Positions 62,203 through 64,000 of a DNA stretch of 64,000 nt are shown one piece after another. Numbering within the stretch: the stretch's first letter is position 1; every line of letters begins with the position of its first letter. Under the pieces are notes generated by a model. That model was not told the DNA's origin. It was given only the letters and a program-made list of their open reading frames with translations, and did not search any database. The stretch is taken from the NCBI GenBank assembly GCA_031373665.1, contig JANMMZ010000009.1, forward strand, positions 62,001 through 126,000, written 5' to 3'. The position numbers were made by a program, and so were the translations under genes. Source of the stretch: M3007 sp031373665. Lineage in GTDB: Bacteria; Bacteroidota; Bacteroidia; Chitinophagales; Saprospiraceae.

Positions 62203-63569
62203 TTCAGGCTTCTAAACATATCATCCAAAAAGTCAGTATAGATGTTTCCTGCCATCAGGAAGCAACGGGTTTGGTTATGCACCAACAATTGGGTGAGTAT
62301 TTATCTAATCAGGTAATACACGATTTAAGCGATGATTTTGACAAATTAGTACCATCGGGTACTGTTATCAGGTTGGATCGGCTGGATCTTGATTTGGGTG
62401 ATATTAAATTGGCCAATTGGCAGGGTGATCTTAAACAAAAATTGCTGGATCAAGTGCGGAAACAACTTGAAAAAGCAATCAAGTCAACAGTGTATTCAGC
62501 GGCAAATACCCCAAATACTCAAGAGGATCAGGGTATTGTTGCGCAGTATATTTACTTTTTAAAAAATGGATATTTCCCTTGGTGGGCTACTGGAAAACGG
62601 TTAGATCTGATAGAAAAAGCCTTGATAGAGAAAGGAGATTCACGGGTTTTTAGACAACTCTTAGAAGCGATAAAAACTGACCAAGGTACTCAAAATCGGT
62701 TTGTTTTACAAGCAAGTGATCTCCTTTTTGAGGCTTTTTCGTGTTTTTTAATGCCTGCATTAAAGCCTTTTTTGAAGGCCGCTGATCTGCCTCGAAAACT
62801 ATTATTGGCTCTTTCGAAGACAAAAAATTTGGAACTGCCAAGTCGTGTCACGGAGGAACAGATCAGAACCGCAGTTCGAACAACTATACTAGAACACCTC
62901 ATCACAGACCGCTTGGAGTTGGATGAGATGCAACGAGAAATGAAGGCTTGGGTTTCAGCAATATCAGGATCAAATAAAACACTCAAACCAAAGGACAAAA
63001 GCAATGAGCAATCCATTGATCTGAAGAAGTCAATTGGAGATAAAAACCCAGACACAACGTTCAATGAAGATGGTCAATACGTCACCTTGGCTGGGTTGGT
63101 GCTGATACATCCATTTTTGCAGATGTTCTTTCAAGCCTTAACACTGTTGAACGATCAAAACGAATTTATCAGTGAAACACATCGAGAACAGGCCGTTCAA
63201 TGGCTTTTCTACCTAGGTACTGGGCATACGGATTGTCCTGAAAATGAATTGACATTGTGTAAAATATTGTGCGATATGCCCTCCAATCAGCCTGTAAATC
63301 GTTGGCTAATGTCCACGGAACAGCAAAAAGAGGAAGCAGAGTCCTTACTAAAAGCCCTGATAGGGCATTGGAACGCGCTTAAAAATACATCGCCCGACGG
63401 ATTGCGCCAAGGGTTTATACATCGCAGTGGCCATTTGTCCAAAAAATCGGATTATTGGCAACTGAACGTGGAGCGATTGGGTCAAGACATCTTATTTGAT
63501 CAATTGCCTTGGGGCTTCTCTGTGGTTAAATTGCCTTGGATGCAAGAAAGATTGATGGTGGAATGGTAA
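62199..63569 (+). CDS. eCIS tape-measure protein (Pvc14-like, CIS_TMP family)
   Basis: The 456-residue protein starts with a TTG codon at 62199 that overlaps the previous stop (TTGA). The N-terminal HIIQKVSIDVSC, then LVPSGTVIRLDRLDLDLGDI, and YIYFLKNGYFPWWATG match the family of contractile-injection tape-measure proteins. The C-terminal half has GLVLIHPFLQMFFQAL and PWGFSVVKLPWMQERLMVEW. It sets tube length (known for Pvc14/Afp14). The early motifs rule out a later ATG start. Confidence 0.85.
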   Translation: MIQASKHIIQKVSIDVSCHQEATGLVMHQQLGEYLSNQVIHDLSDDFDKLVPSGTVIRLDRLDLDLGDIKLANWQGDLKQKLLDQVRKQLEKAIKSTVYSAANTPNTQEDQGIVAQYIYFLKNGYFPWWATGKRLDLIEKALIEKGDSRVFRQLLEAIKTDQGTQNRFVLQASDLLFEAFSCFLMPALKPFLKAADLPRKLLLALSKTKNLELPSRVTEEQIRTAVRTTILEHLITDRLELDEMQREMKAWVSAISGSNKTLKPKDKSNEQSIDLKKSIGDKNPDTTFNEDGQYVTLAGLVLIHPFLQMFFQALTLLNDQNEFISETHREQAVQWLFYLGTGHTDCPENELTLCKILCDMPSNQPVNRWLMSTEQQKEEAESLLKALIGHWNALKNTSPDGLRQGFIHRSGHLSKKSDYWQLNVERLGQDILFDQLPWGFSVVKLPWMQERLMVEW

Positions 63570-63605
63570 GGAACGGTTCCGAAATACCGGAATGGATATA
63601 ATCCT

Positions 63606-64000
63606 ATGAAAGAAACAGCAACTAAAATTGGTACTCAAAATACACCCAAGGCATCCGCCGCTGGGGCAATCCCCTTTTTTCAACCAAAACTCACAGTGAA
63701 TACCCCCGGCGACGCTTACGAGCAAGAAGCCGATGCTATGGCTGATAGGGTCATGCGGATACCAGAAGGCAATGCTCCGTTTTTTGCGCCCGTACAAAAT
63801 ATTAGGAGTATCCAGCGCAAATGCGCTACTTGTGAAGAGGATGAAAAAGTGCAGCGGAAGGAGATCAGAGATCCAAGTGGACAATCCGCGCCACCCGAAG
63901 TAGCCCAAACCCTTTCATCGAATACTGGCCAACCTTTAGATGCTGGTACACAACAATTTATGGGCAGCCGGTTTGGTCACGATTTCTCGCAAGTGCGGGT
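63606..64000 (+). CDS. DUF4157 (eCIS-core) protein, 3' end off window
   Basis: 131 codons are visible. The protein opens with a polar linker and the motif PGDAYEQEADAMADRVM, then IQRKCATCEEDEKVQRK, then the beginning of the DUF4157 domain (GQPLDAGTQQFMGSRFGHDFSQVRV), which runs to the edge. DUF4157 marks eCIS loci and often precedes effector or toxin domains (known). The metalloprotease-like HExxH and any C-terminal toxin would lie outside. It is the best cargo candidate here. Confidence 0.88.
   Translation, partial: MKETATKIGTQNTPKASAAGAIPFFQPKLTVNTPGDAYEQEADAMADRVMRIPEGNAPFFAPVQNIRSIQRKCATCEEDEKVQRKEIRDPSGQSAPPEVAQTLSSNTGQPLDAGTQQFMGSRFGHDFSQVR

Overview
The window reads as chromosome of a Bacteroidota bacterium, probably of the Saprospiraceae/Chitinophagia side of the phylum (inference). 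The evidence is: type IX secretion (T9SS) and gliding-type C-terminal domains on two large secreted proteins, Bacteroidota promoter boxes (TAnnTTTG, some with TTTG about 16-21 bases upstream), almost no Shine-Dalgarno sequences, a TonB-dependent receptor with a carboxypeptidase-like N-terminal domain, and OmpA proteins with TSP3-like linkers. I see no tRNA, rRNA, insertion sequence or CRISPR array.

Bases 1-22,700: a roughly 2,000-residue secreted PKD/Ig-repeat protein runs off the left edge on the minus strand. Then come leucyl aminopeptidase, pdxA, a Crp/Fnr regulator and a small outer-membrane protein with an 11-lysine run on the plus strand. The minus strand carries an OmpA protein, a Glu/Leu dehydrogenase, a VF530-type protein, an RND efflux pump without an adaptor gene, and a queuosine-precursor transporter. 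A TlpA thioredoxin, grpE, an RluA-type synthase, two GNAT acetyltransferases, an SbcD-like nuclease and a secreted protein follow, ending in the remnant of a Fic gene.

Bases 22,700-47,000: replication and repair genes are concentrated here, with uvrD/pcrA, dnaE, dnaX and recJ, plus a DEAD-box helicase, ahcY, an MBL-fold phosphodiesterase, and a MarR regulator divergent from a TonB receptor. dnaE is interrupted by an in-frame 420-residue intein whose LAGLIDADG endonuclease appears catalytically dead. dnaX carries an A10 run placed so that a -1 slip would end the protein just after domain III, giving a gamma-like product. Between the TonB receptor and ahcY lies a compact unit: a sigma-54-like promoter, a 28-codon reading frame and a very strong terminator.

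Bases 47,130-64,000: one plus-strand operon encodes an extracellular contractile injection system (eCIS, of the Afp/PVC/MAC type). Its order is Pvc16-like terminator, single sheath, two tubes, a DUF5908 small protein, LysM adaptor, VgrG-like spike, PAAR tip, gp25 wedge, two large baseplate proteins, an unassigned 890-residue protein, a tape-measure protein and the start of a DUF4157 (eCIS-core) protein that leaves the window. The AAA+ ATPase and most effector genes must lie to the right. The sheath carries a ~100-residue segment that is nearly half alanine. Together these genes should build a contractile sheath and tube with a spiked baseplate and export a DUF4157-tagged cargo.
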